A DNA stretch of 64,000 nt, taken from the NCBI RefSeq assembly GCF_029167205.1, contig NZ_JARFPL010000004.1:25388-89387 (forward strand). Direction: 5' to 3'. The stretch is from Methanocrinis alkalitolerans. GTDB lineage: Archaea > Halobacteriota > Methanosarcinia > Methanotrichales > Methanotrichaceae. Shown in pieces: positions 8,902 through 17,285 of the stretch. How positions within the stretch are numbered: the stretch's first letter is position 1; every line of letters starts with the position of its first letter. Both the position numbers and the translations under genes were made by a program. Below the pieces are notes generated by a model. That model saw only the letters and a list, made by a program, of their open reading frames with translations, searched no databases and was not told the DNA's origin.

Positions 8902-10209
8902 TTAGATCTCTTTCTCCGCCTTCTTCGTATTCTTCTTCGCCTTCTCTTCTTCCCGCTCCATCGCCTCTCGCGCTAGCCTTATGGCGCATAGCTCGTCGCA
9001 CATGGTGCAGGTGTCGACGTCCACCCCCCTCCGGTGGCGGATCATCCTGGCGATGGCGGGGTTTATGGCCAGGTCGAACTGGGCGGGCCAGTCGAGGTCC
9101 CTTCTGGCCACCGCCATCTTCCTGTCCCACTCGCGGGCCCTATCTCTCACCCCGGGCTTTGTGAGGTCGCAGGCGTGGGCGGCGATCCTGGTGACGACCG
9201 TCCCCTCGAAGATGTCCTCCTTTGTAGGAAGGTCCAGGTGCTCGCTGGGCGTCGTCGCGCAGAGGAAGTCTGCGCCGTTCATCCCGGCTATCGTCCCTCC
9301 GATGGCGGCGGTGATGTGGTCGTAGCCTGGGGCGATGTCGGTGACGATGGGCCCCAGGAGGTAGAGGGGCGCGCCGTCGGCGACGTACTTCATAGCCTTG
9401 ACGCTCGTCTCGATCTCGTCGGCGGGGACGTGCCCCGGCCCCTCCACCATCGCCTGGACCCCGGCCCTCCTCGCCCGGTCGACGAGCTCGCCGAGCATGA
9501 TGAACTCCATGTACTTCGCCCGGTCGCTGGCGTCCTCGATGCAGCCGGGGCGCAGGCCGTCGCCTAGACTCAAAGTCAGCTCGTGCTCTCTTGCTATGTC
9601 CAGGAGGTGGTCGAACTCGGCGTAGTAGGGGTTATCCTCCCCGGTCTCGCTCATGTACTTGAGGGTGAGGGAGCCTCCCCTGCTGACGACGCCCATGATC
9701 CTGTGGCTGTTCTTCAGCCTCTCAAAGCTGTTGAGGTTGACGCCTACGTGGACGGTGACGAAGTCGACGCCGTCCTTCGCCTGCCGCTCCAGGGCGTCGA
9801 AGAGCCCCTGGCTGGTGAGGTCTCCTGCCACCTCTGCCTGGTATATGGGGACGGTCCCGACGGGTATAGCTACGGCGGCGAGAACCCGCCGCCTTATCTC
9901 GTCCAGGTCGCCGCCGGTAGATAGATCCATCACGGTGTCGGCCCCCGCCTCCATCGCCACCACTGCCTTCTCCACCTCGGCCTCGGGGTCGGCGAGGCCG
10001 CGGGACGATCCCAGGTTCAGGTTGACCTTGGTGGTGAGGTTCTCGCCGATCCCGATGGGGTCGATCTCTCGGCGAACGTTCCTTGGGATCACGGCCCGGC
10101 CCCGGGCTACGAGGCGGGCGAGCTTCTCGGGGTCGACCCCCTCCTTCCTGGCTACGGCCTCCACCTCGGGGGGAGTCTTCCCCTTCTTCGCGTCTTCGAT
10201 AATAGTCAT
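8902..10209 (-). CDS. thiC: Phosphomethylpyrimidine synthase ThiC
   Basis: Radical SAM-type enzyme that converts aminoimidazole ribotide to HMP phosphate for thiamine. 435 aa, the normal archaeal length. Signatures include NLNLGSSRG near 64-72, DTVMDLSTGGDLDEIR near 94, EGPGHVP near 255, and the C-terminal cluster motif CTMCDELC. The 56-bp gap to the divergent metallo-hydrolase gene is too short for a TPP riboswitch, and none was seen. Confidence 0.95.
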   Translation of the reverse strand: MTIIEDAKKGKTPPEVEAVARKEGVDPEKLARLVARGRAVIPRNVRREIDPIGIGENLTTKVNLNLGSSRGLADPEAEVEKAVVAMEAGADTVMDLSTGGDLDEIRRRVLAAVAIPVGTVPIYQAEVAGDLTSQGLFDALERQAKDGVDFVTVHVGVNLNSFERLKNSHRIMGVVSRGGSLTLKYMSETGEDNPYYAEFDHLLDIAREHELTLSLGDGLRPGCIEDASDRAKYMEFIMLGELVDRARRAGVQAMVEGPGHVPADEIETSVKAMKYVADGAPLYLLGPIVTDIAPGYDHITAAIGGTIAGMNGADFLCATTPSEHLDLPTKEDIFEGTVVTRIAAHACDLTKPGVRDRAREWDRKMAVARRDLDWPAQFDLAINPAIARMIRHRRGVDVDTCTMCDELCAIRLAREAMEREEEKAKKNTKKAEKEI

Positions 10210-10265
10210 GATACCAACTAGCTAATATATTGAAGGAATTACACTTGTCTTATGGGGTGGTTTGT

Positions 10266-10914
10266 TTGGTGAAAGTGCATAAGGTTAACGGCGGCGCCAC
10301 CTCCTACGAGGGGAACGTCTATCTGATCGTCGACGAGGTGGCGGTCCTCATCGATGCGGGGAGGGACGCTTCAGCGATCCTCGATAACGTCCGGGGGCTG
10401 ATGGATCCCGGGGAGATCGAGTTCATCATCCTCACCCACTGCCACCACGACCACACCGCCGCGGTCCCCGCCCTCAAGGCGGCGACGGGGGCAAAGGTCC
10501 TGATAGGGGAAGGGGAGGTCTGCGACCTCGGCGACGACGTCGCCACAGGATCCTACCGGTACGCAGAGGATCCTGCGGAGTTCGGGGTAGACGGGACCCT
10601 GGAGGGGGGGGGACGTAATCAACCTCGGAAAGTGGGCGCTTTCGGTCATCGAAACGCCGGGCCACTCCCCCGGTTCCATCTCTTTATACGAGCCGAGGGC
10701 GAGGGTCCTCTTCTCAGGGGACCCCCTCCTCCCCCACGGGAATATCGGGAGGACCCGCCGGTCGGAGGAGGTGGTGAGGGACCTGGTCAGATCCATCGAA
10801 CGGCTCGCGTCCCTGGACGTCCGGGTCCTCTACCCCGGCCACATGGAGCCGACGGACGAGAACGTCGGCGAGCAGATGAGAACGAGCCTCGCGTTTGCAA
10901 GGTCGATCCACTGA
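10266..10914 (+). pseudogene. Metallo-beta-lactamase-fold hydrolase, frameshifted
   Basis: Paralogue of the intact gene at 13247. The first frame gives the N-terminus (KVHKVNGG) and metal site THCHHDH, then changes frame in a run of nine G (10604-10612). Removing one G restores GDVINLGKWALSVIETPGHS and continues through YPGHMEP to a stop at 10912-10914, matching the paralogue to its end. It is either a recent mutation, a slippery phase-variable tract or an assembly error. The start is TTG 10266 or GTG 10269. Confidence 0.8.
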
Positions 10915-10969
10915 TTCCGCTGCTCCGGACCGCCGCCTATTTTTATCATCGGGATCGAGCGGATCGGTG

Positions 10970-11587
10970 ATGCTCGACGACCTCTTCGATCTCGTCTTTC
11001 TTGCCGGATTTCTCGCCGCCTCCCTGATCCGGGTCTACTGGCTGAAGAAAACCCCCTCCTGGTGGCGGGAGCCGACGGAGGTCGCCGATAGCCGCGAGAG
11101 AAAGCAGGACCGCCCCCTCATGCTCCTCACGGCCGCGGGGATGATCGTCGTCCCCTTCCTCTATCTCTTCACATCGAGGCTCGACTTCGCCGACTATACC
11201 CTGCCGGAGACGGCAAGCCTCGTCGCGGGCTCCCTGGGCGGCGCCCTCTTCCTCCAGGCCCTCTTGCTCCTGTGGCGGTCTCACGCCGATCTGGCCGGGA
11301 GCTTCTCGCCGGGGCTTCAGATCCGAAAGAATCACAGGCTTGTCACGACGGGGGTCTACGAGCGGGTCCGCCACCCGATGTACGCGGCCCACCTCCTCTG
11401 GGCGGCGGCCCAGCTTCTCCTCCTCCACAACTGGATCGCCGGCCCCGCCTTCCTGGTGGCGTCCCTCCCTTTATACGCCGCCCGAATCCCCCGGGAGGAG
11501 GAGATGATGGAAGAGAAGTTCGGCGAGGAGTATCGGCGGTATGCGGAGCGGACGGGGCGGGTGGTCCCGCGGTGGCGGCGGGGATAG
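10970..11587 (+). CDS. Isoprenylcysteine carboxyl methyltransferase-like membrane protein
   Basis: About 205 aa from ATG 10970. Four to five hydrophobic helices (about 5-22, 49-65, 83-102 and a re-entrant pair 143-170). The C-terminal half has the ICMT/PEMT signature: GVYERVRHPMYAAHLLWAA near 128-146 and a PREEEMMEEKFGEEYRRY tail. Members methylate small-molecule or protein substrates with SAM at the membrane; the substrate here is unknown. Confidence 0.75.
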   Translation: MLDDLFDLVFLAGFLAASLIRVYWLKKTPSWWREPTEVADSRERKQDRPLMLLTAAGMIVVPFLYLFTSRLDFADYTLPETASLVAGSLGGALFLQALLLLWRSHADLAGSFSPGLQIRKNHRLVTTGVYERVRHPMYAAHLLWAAAQLLLLHNWIAGPAFLVASLPLYAARIPREEEMMEEKFGEEYRRYAERTGRVVPRWRRG

Positions 11588-11643
11588 TCCGCCAAGAAGG
11601 AGACGATCAGATCGTCGCCAGCGCTACCACCCCCCAGCTTTCT

Positions 11644-11826
11644 CTACCTCCCCCCCGGCACCTGGATCTCCGTCACCCGCTCCTCCGGCGGCATCGATTC
11701 GCCCCACCGGACGTAGACCTCCCGGCGGCGTCCGTCGGATGGAGCCCATTCTGGAAGACCCATCTGTAGAGCTGGTGTGGACTTCTTCAAGGCTGGTTCA
11801 AGCCTCCTTATTGTCAGGTACGCCAC
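11644..11826 (-). pseudogene. Relic of a GyrI-like effector-binding domain (C-terminus)
   Basis: The minus strand reads VAYLTI, then in shifted frames QLYRWVFQNGLHPTDAA and EVYVRWGESMPPEERVTEIQV. Piece by piece this aligns with the C-terminal half of the related pseudogene at 12582-13065. At least two frame changes are needed and the N-terminal half is not recognisable. It is a decayed duplicate. Confidence 0.65.
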
Positions 11827-11951
11827 CTACGCCGCCGGGAGGCCCCCAACGCCGCCCTGCCCACGGGGCCACCGCCGAAAGATCTTAAAAGTAAGACGAG
11901 CAAGACCAGCATCCAGAAGAAACCCTGGAAGGCCTGAGAAGGGGGTGCTTT

Positions 11952-12263
11952 GTGGATACGGCGCGGTCGAAGAACGGCGTTCCCATCCGTCTGCCGGAGG
12001 AGAGATGGCTACACATAACTGAGTCGCATTCCGAGATGGTAGGCTTTTACTCCGACGTCCTGGAGACGGTAGAATCTCCGGATGCCATCTTTGAGGGGGG
12101 ATCTGGAGAGCTTCTGGCGGTCAGGCGGGTGCAAATCGATAAATACCTCGTCGTCGTTTATAAAGAGGTGAGCAAAGAGGACGGCTTTTTGATCACAGCA
12201 TTTCTCACGAGGAAGCGAGGCCAGCTTGAAAGGAGATCGAAGGTATGGGAGCTGCAGAAGTAG
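11952..12263 (+). CDS. PBECR2-like (BECR-fold RNase-like) protein
   Basis: 103-aa protein with the pattern of PBECR2/RelE-related families: an N-terminal LPEERWLHITESHSEM, a central hydrophobic strand (YLVVVYKEV near 63-71) and a C-terminal GFLITAFLTRKRGQLERRSK. Such folds are often RNase toxins. The gene overlaps the following DUF2283 gene by 19 nt, a toxin-antitoxin-like pairing. GTG start behind GGGGGTG. BRE/TATA-like CGAAAGATCTTAAAAG lies at about 11876-11891. A decayed copy of the same pair is at 46979-47373. Toxin activity is inference. Confidence 0.6.
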   Translation: MDTARSKNGVPIRLPEERWLHITESHSEMVGFYSDVLETVESPDAIFEGGSGELLAVRRVQIDKYLVVVYKEVSKEDGFLITAFLTRKRGQLERRSKVWELQK

Positions 12264-12496
12264 AGAAGATCTCTGACCTGGTGCCCCATTTTCTGGGCAT
12301 CCCTCACAAGAAGATCTGGATCGATTATGACGAAGAGGCGGACGTCCTTTACGTCAGCTTCAAAAAGCCGAGCCACGCCGACGACTCCGAGATCACCGAG
12401 GACGGCGTCATAGTCAGGCGCGAGAAGGGCGCGGTGGTGGGGATGACCTTCCTGAACGCGTCAAAAAGGGGAACGGCCCCAAAGAGTCGCGGCTAG
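12245..12496 (+). CDS. DUF2283 protein, possible antitoxin partner
   Basis: 83 aa. The core IDYDEEADVLYVSFKKPSHA followed by EDGVIVRREKGAVVGMTFLNAS is the DUF2283 signature. Function unknown in general. Overlap with the upstream BECR-like gene and recurrence of the same order elsewhere in the window suggest the two act together, perhaps with this one as the neutralising or regulatory partner. Confidence 0.7.
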   Translation: MGAAEVEKISDLVPHFLGIPHKKIWIDYDEEADVLYVSFKKPSHADDSEITEDGVIVRREKGAVVGMTFLNASKRGTAPKSRG

Positions 12497-12581
12497 ACTG
12501 AGATCGCCCTCGCCTATTCGCTCTTCCTTTCATCCTCTCCTCCACCCTCTTTTCTTTCCTCTTCCCTCTCGCCCTCTTCCC

Positions 12582-13065
12582 CTACCTCCCCACCGGCACC
12601 TGTATCTCCGTCACCTGCTCCTCCGGTGGCATCTCCTCGCCCCATTTGACGTAAACCTCCCGGGCGGCGTCTTTGGGCTGAAAGCCGTTTGAGAAGACCC
12701 AGCCGTAGAGCTGGGTGTAGGCGTCTTCGAGGTTGGTGTAGGGCCCCTTCACCGTCAGGTATGCCACTTCTGCCTCTGCCAACACCTCCACCGCCGCCCC
12801 GCCTTCGGCGACCTCGGGGGTCTCGCCGCAACCGGCATCGTCACCTTGAACCGCACCTCCTCGGGGGGATGGAGGCGGGGTCGTCGTAGTAGAGGGCGAG
12901 GCCCATCGGCGAGCCCGAGAGGGGAGGGATCAACTTTTCGGCCATCCAGGCGGCCAAATCCTCGTAGGCATTGGGGACGGTGACGGCGAAGGGGAGGCCC
13001 TTCCCCCAGAGGCTCGCCACCCGCAGGGCGGGGAAGCTCTTTATGTTGATCTCATACTGGGACAT
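12582..13065 (-). pseudogene. GyrI-like small-molecule-binding protein, frameshifted
   Basis: The N-terminal part starts at ATG 13065 with a good SD (MSQYEINIKSFPALRVASL) and runs to YYDDPASIPP. The C-terminal part AYLTVKGPYTNLEDAYTQLY through EEMPPEEQVTEIQV ends at 12582. Two one-base deletions join them, one in the C/G run at 12863-12868 and one near 12828-12832. Intact, it would be about 160 aa, the size of stand-alone GyrI/AraC effector-binding proteins. Confidence 0.7.
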
Positions 13066-13246
13066 ATCGACACCTTCAAAGCTGATCTGGAGAATGTCTA
13101 TTTTCTTAAAAGGTTGTTGATCGCCCCGGTAGATGAGCCTTCCTCGAACCATGCCCGAACCACCCTCTAACCATCCCTGAACCGCCCGGAATCTCGCTTC
13201 CAAACAGATATATCGGTGGAGCCCATCCGGGGGAGCAGGTGTTGGA

Positions 13247-13888
13247 ATGGTGGAAGTCCACAAGGTCTCAGGCTCTCCCTTCGACGGGAACGTCTACCTG
13301 ATAAAAGACGAGGTCCCGGTCCTCATCGACGCCGGGATGGATCCGGAGCCGACGCTGCGGAAGATCCAAAAGTTCATCGACCCGGAGGATATCGAGATGA
13401 TCATCCTCACCCACAGCCATCACGACCACTCCGGGGGGGTCGTGCGGCTGAAGGAGGCGACGGGAGCGAGGGTTCTGATCCACGAGGAGGAGGCGGGCTT
13501 CCTCGGCGACGATATGGCGACCGTCGCCTACTTATTCGGCCTCTCGGCCCCGGAGCTGAAGGCCGACGGGGTCCTGAACGAGGGGGACGTCCTCGACCTG
13601 GGGGAGTGGAAGCTGGAGGTGATGCACACCCCGGGCCACTCGCCGGGGGGGATCTGCCTCTATGAGAGGAAGGCTCGGGTCCTCTTCTCCGGGGATACCG
13701 TATTTCCCCAGGGGAACATCGGGAGGACCGACCTTTATGCCGGATGCGGCTCTGACCTCGTCAGCTCCATCGAGAGGCTGACGGCCCTGGAGGTGGAGGT
13801 CCTCTACCCCGGCCACATGGAGGTCGTCAGCGGCGAGGTGGGCCGCCAGATCCAGGCGAGCCTGCGGTTTGCGCGGAGCGTCCTATGA
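13247..13888 (+). CDS. Metallo-beta-lactamase-fold hydrolase
   Basis: 213-aa glyoxalase II-like hydrolase. Zinc ligands are in THSHHDHSGG near 60-69, then HTPGHSPGG near 125-133, GDTVFPQGNIGRTD near 149-162 and YPGHME near 185. The substrate is unknown. It is the intact partner of the frameshifted copy at 10266, sharing the N-terminal VHKV-G pattern and the C-terminal SLRFARS tail. ATG start after GGTGTTGG. Confidence 0.85.
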   Translation: MVEVHKVSGSPFDGNVYLIKDEVPVLIDAGMDPEPTLRKIQKFIDPEDIEMIILTHSHHDHSGGVVRLKEATGARVLIHEEEAGFLGDDMATVAYLFGLSAPELKADGVLNEGDVLDLGEWKLEVMHTPGHSPGGICLYERKARVLFSGDTVFPQGNIGRTDLYAGCGSDLVSSIERLTALEVEVLYPGHMEVVSGEVGRQIQASLRFARSVL

Positions 13889-13901
13889 TCGATAGAGAGC
13901 G

Positions 13902-15116
13902 ATGAAAATGAAGATGGAGAGAGAAATGTCTAGATCCGAGTCCGAACTCTCTGGCGCCGAGAGGACCGCCCGGATCGTAGAGCTGGAGAGGGGGTCGGTG
14001 ATCCAGACCTACACCCGCCAGCCGATCCTCCTGGTCCGGGGAGCGGGAGCGAAGGTTTGGGACGCCGAAGGGCGCGAGTACATCGACTTCGTCGCCGGGG
14101 TGGCCGTCAACACCGTCGGCCACTGCCACCCTGCCGTAGTCGAGGCGATCGCTCACCAGGCGAAAGAGCTGATCCACACCTCGAATTTATACTACACCGA
14201 GAACCAGGTCTTCCTCGCCGAGGAGCTGAAGACCCTCACCGGTATGGATAGAGCCTTCTTCTGCAACTCCGGAGCCGAGAGCGTCGAGGCGGCCCTGAAG
14301 CTCGCCAGAAGGGCGACGGGCAGGTCAAAGATCGTCGCCGCGGTCCACTCCTTCCACGGCAGAACCCTTGGGTCCCTGGGCGCGACCTACAAGGCCGTCT
14401 ATCGAGAGCCCTTTCGCCCCCTCGCCGAGGCGGAGTTTGTTACTTTCGACGACCCTGAGGCTCTGGCTGCGATGGTCTCGAAGGAGACCTCGGCGGTCAT
14501 CCTGGAGCCGGTCCAGGGGGAGGGGGGTGTCAATGTCCCCAGCCCGGAGTACCTGAGGGCGGCCCGCCAGATCTGCGACGACTGCGGCGCTCTCCTCATC
14601 CTCGACGAGGTCCAGACCGGGTTTGGGCGTACCGGAAGATGGTTTGGAAAGGAGCACAGCGGCGTTCTCCCGGACGTCATGACCCTGGCCAAGGGGATCG
14701 CGGGCGGCCTTCCCATGGGAGCTATGCTGGCGGCACAGTCCGTCTCCGAGGTCTTCCAGAAGGGCGACCACGCCTCCACCTTCGGCGGCGGGCCCCTGGT
14801 CTCCGCGGCCGCCCTCGCCTCCATCGGCGCCATCAAGAACGAGAAGCTGGTGGAACGATCTGCGGAGATGGGCGCATACCTCAGGTCCAGGCTGGTCGAG
14901 GAGATCGACGCCCGCGAGGTCAGAGGCCTCGGCCTGATGGTGGGGGTCGAGCTGGAGGCGAACTGCCCAGAGATCGTGAACCGTGCCCGGGAGAGGGGCG
15001 TACTCCTCAACGCGACGAGCGAGCACGTCCTCAGGATGGTCCCGCCCCTGGTGGTGGGCAAAGAGGAGATCGACCGCGTGGTGAAGGTCCTTGGAGAGAT
15101 ACTCGAAGAACCTTAG
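13902..15116 (+). CDS. argD: Acetylornithine/GABA-type class III aminotransferase
   Basis: PLP-dependent aminotransferase of 404 aa, most like acetylornithine aminotransferase of arginine synthesis. Landmarks are CNSGAESVEAALKLAR near 123-138, SFHGRTLGSLGAT near 150, the PLP-binding Asp in LILDEVQTGFGRTG near 232-245, and the Schiff-base Lys in TLAKGIAGGLPMGAM near 263. Two starts are possible; ATG 13926 has the better spaced GGAG. The gene overlaps hisC by 26 nt. Other omega-aminotransferase roles are not excluded. Confidence 0.85.
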   Translation: MKMKMEREMSRSESELSGAERTARIVELERGSVIQTYTRQPILLVRGAGAKVWDAEGREYIDFVAGVAVNTVGHCHPAVVEAIAHQAKELIHTSNLYYTENQVFLAEELKTLTGMDRAFFCNSGAESVEAALKLARRATGRSKIVAAVHSFHGRTLGSLGATYKAVYREPFRPLAEAEFVTFDDPEALAAMVSKETSAVILEPVQGEGGVNVPSPEYLRAARQICDDCGALLILDEVQTGFGRTGRWFGKEHSGVLPDVMTLAKGIAGGLPMGAMLAAQSVSEVFQKGDHASTFGGGPLVSAAALASIGAIKNEKLVERSAEMGAYLRSRLVEEIDAREVRGLGLMVGVELEANCPEIVNRARERGVLLNATSEHVLRMVPPLVVGKEEIDRVVKVLGEILEEP

Positions 15117-16155
15117 GCCCTGCTTGGAGCGGCTGAAGCCCTACGTCGCCGGACGGGGGATCGGCGAGATCGCGGCAAAGTACGGCCTCCCGCCTGAGGA
15201 GATCGTCAAGCTCGGGAGCAACGAGAACCCCTACGGTCCGAGCCCCCGAGTCTATGAGGCGATCTCCTCTGCGAAGCCCGAGAGGTACCCCGAGCCTGGG
15301 CGGCTCGTCGAGGCGATGGCGGAGTACGCCGGGACGGCCCCCGAGAACGTGCTCATCGGGGCGGGGATGGACGGGGTGATGGATACGTTAACCCGCCTCT
15401 TCCTCGACCCCGGGGAGAGGACCGTCATCTTCACCCCCACCTTCAGCTACTACGAGATCCTGACGGTGACGGCAGGGGCAGAGCCGCTCTTCCTCCCCCG
15501 GGGAGAGAACTTCGAGGTTCCGACGGACTTCCCAGAGGGGATCAAGATGATCTTCATCTGCTCGCCGAACAACCCCACCGGCGACACCATCCCCGAAGAA
15601 GACCTCAGGGGGATCGTCGAGGGGACCGACGCCATAGTCTTCCTCGACGAGGCCTACGCCGAGTTCAGCGACGAGAACTTCCTACCCCTGGCGGCAGAGT
15701 ACCATAACCTGGTGGTGGGAAGGACCCTCTCCAAGGCCTTCGGCCTCGCCGGTATGAGGCTCGGCTATGCCGTCGCCCCCCCCTGGATCGCCGAAGAGTA
15801 TCGTAGGGCTGCGCCCCCCTTCTTCGGGGTGACGACGCCGTCGGTTGCAGCGGGGATAGCAGCCCTGGAGGATATCGAGTACATGAGACGGTCTGTTGAG
15901 GCGATAAGGCAGGAGAGGGCCCGGATGCTGAGGCTTATGCCAGAGTTTCGCCCCTCGGGGGGCAACTTCCTCTACCTGGAGACGGAGGTGCCCTCGGGAA
16001 AGGTGGCTGAGGATCTCCTCAGAAGAGGCGTCATCGTCCGGGACTGCTTCTCCTTCCGGGGGGCGGGGGACCGTGCCCTTCGGGTGACGGTGGGAACCCC
16101 GGAGGAGAACGACCGGTTCCTCGAAGCCTACGGTGAGGTATGCGGGCTGCCCTGA
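15091..16155 (+). CDS. hisC: Histidinol-phosphate aminotransferase
   Basis: 354-aa PLP enzyme converting imidazole-acetol phosphate to histidinol phosphate. Signatures are LGSNENPYGPSP near 36-47, CSPNNPTGD near 157, FLDEAYAEF near 187, and the PLP Lys in VGRTLSKAFGLAGMRLGYA near 210-228. The TTG start lies inside argD. The next gene starts 15 nt before its stop, so argD-hisC-kinase-phosphotransferase form one tightly overlapping transcription unit. Confidence 0.88.
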   Translation: MERYSKNLRPCLERLKPYVAGRGIGEIAAKYGLPPEEIVKLGSNENPYGPSPRVYEAISSAKPERYPEPGRLVEAMAEYAGTAPENVLIGAGMDGVMDTLTRLFLDPGERTVIFTPTFSYYEILTVTAGAEPLFLPRGENFEVPTDFPEGIKMIFICSPNNPTGDTIPEEDLRGIVEGTDAIVFLDEAYAEFSDENFLPLAAEYHNLVVGRTLSKAFGLAGMRLGYAVAPPWIAEEYRRAAPPFFGVTTPSVAAGIAALEDIEYMRRSVEAIRQERARMLRLMPEFRPSGGNFLYLETEVPSGKVAEDLLRRGVIVRDCFSFRGAGDRALRVTVGTPEENDRFLEAYGEVCGLP

Positions 16156-16661
16156 CCGGTACGCCGGGGACGGGAAAGACGACCGTCGCCGCCCTCCTCC
16201 CCTTCAGGGTCATCGACCTCAACGCCGTCGTCAGAGTGGAGGAGCTCACCCTGGGCACCGACCCCGACCGGAGCTGTCTGATAGCCGACGTCGAAGCCCT
16301 CGCCGAGAGGCTGGAGGAGCTCGCCCCCGAGGGAGACGACGAGATCGTCGTATTGGAGGGGCACTTCAGCCACCAGTTCGCCCCCGAGGCGATCGTCCTG
16401 AGGACCCGTCCCGGGGTCCTGAGAGAGCGGCTCGTCCAGAGGGGGTACTCCAAGGAGAAGGTGAGAGAGAACCTGGAGGCGGAAGCTCTGGACGTCATCC
16501 TGGTGGAGTCGGCGGAGTGGTGTGATCGGGTATCTGAGATCGACGCCACTGCTCTATCGCCGGAGGAGGTGGGGGCCCTGGTGGTGAAGATATTGCGCCG
16601 GGAGATCGCCATGCCCCCGGGAAAAGTCGACTGGACCGGAGAGATGGAATTTGACCCTTGA
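16140..16661 (+). CDS. Archaeal AK6/Fap7-type adenylate kinase
   Basis: Compact NMP kinase of 173 aa. P-loop GTPGTGKTT at residues 7-15, a short NMP region, and VLEGHFSHQF near 70-79 as in the AK6/Fap7 family, which in eukaryotes and archaea is linked to small-subunit ribosome maturation. Its position between hisC and a lipid-head-group enzyme gives no further hint. The ATG overlaps the hisC end behind GGTGAGG. Confidence 0.8.
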   Translation: MRAALTGTPGTGKTTVAALLPFRVIDLNAVVRVEELTLGTDPDRSCLIADVEALAERLEELAPEGDDEIVVLEGHFSHQFAPEAIVLRTRPGVLRERLVQRGYSKEKVRENLEAEALDVILVESAEWCDRVSEIDATALSPEEVGALVVKILRREIAMPPGKVDWTGEMEFDP

Positions 16662-17259
16662 CGACCTGAGATCGAAGTCCCTGGCAGTGACCGAGCCCCT
16701 GGCCGCCCTGGCGGAGAGGGCGGGGGCGACCCCCAACGCCATATCCCTCATCTCCATGGCCTTCGCCCTGGCGGCGGGGGCCTTCTACTATCTATCGGCC
16801 GGGGGGCCATCCCTCCTTTATATAGCGGCCCTGATGGTCCTCCTCAACGCCGTCTTCGACGCCGTCGACGGGACCCTCGCCCGGAGGATCGGGGCTGCCG
16901 AGGCGAGGGGAGACTTCCTCGACCACGTCATAGATCGGTACGCCGATATGGCGATCCTCACCGGGATCGTCCTCGCCGGCTACGTATCGGAGGCGGTGGG
17001 GATATTCGCCGTCATGGGGGTCCTCCTGACGAGCTACCTGGGGACCCAGGCCCAGGCCCTGAGCCTCGGCCGCCTCTACGGCGGGGTGATGGGGAGGGCC
17101 GACCGGCTCGTCCTCATCCTCGCAGCCACCATCGCCAACGCCATCTTCCCCGGCGATATCGCGGGCCTCTCGATCCTGGGGTGGGCCGTCGTCCTGATCA
17201 CCGTGGCGAGCCACGTCACAGCCCTTCAGAGGATCGTCCTCATCTGGAGGAGGCTATAG
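16651..17259 (+). CDS. CDP-alcohol phosphatidyltransferase, archaeal
   Basis: Integral membrane enzyme of 202 aa with five to six hydrophobic helices. The complete catalytic motif D-x2-DG-x2-AR-x8-G-x3-D-x3-D is present (DAVDGTLAR near 68-76 and GDFLDHVID near 85-93). It would attach a polar head group to CDP-archaeol, most likely inositol phosphate given the family. TTG start inside the end of the kinase gene. Confidence 0.8.
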   Translation: MTLDDLRSKSLAVTEPLAALAERAGATPNAISLISMAFALAAGAFYYLSAGGPSLLYIAALMVLLNAVFDAVDGTLARRIGAAEARGDFLDHVIDRYADMAILTGIVLAGYVSEAVGIFAVMGVLLTSYLGTQAQALSLGRLYGGVMGRADRLVLILAATIANAIFPGDIAGLSILGWAVVLITVASHVTALQRIVLIWRRL

Positions 17260-17285
17260 TCTCCTTCGGGCCCCCAGGTTCCAGC

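Noticed and set aside
10210..10265. TPP riboswitch upstream of thiC
   Set aside because: The 56-bp gap is too short and no thi-box motif is present.
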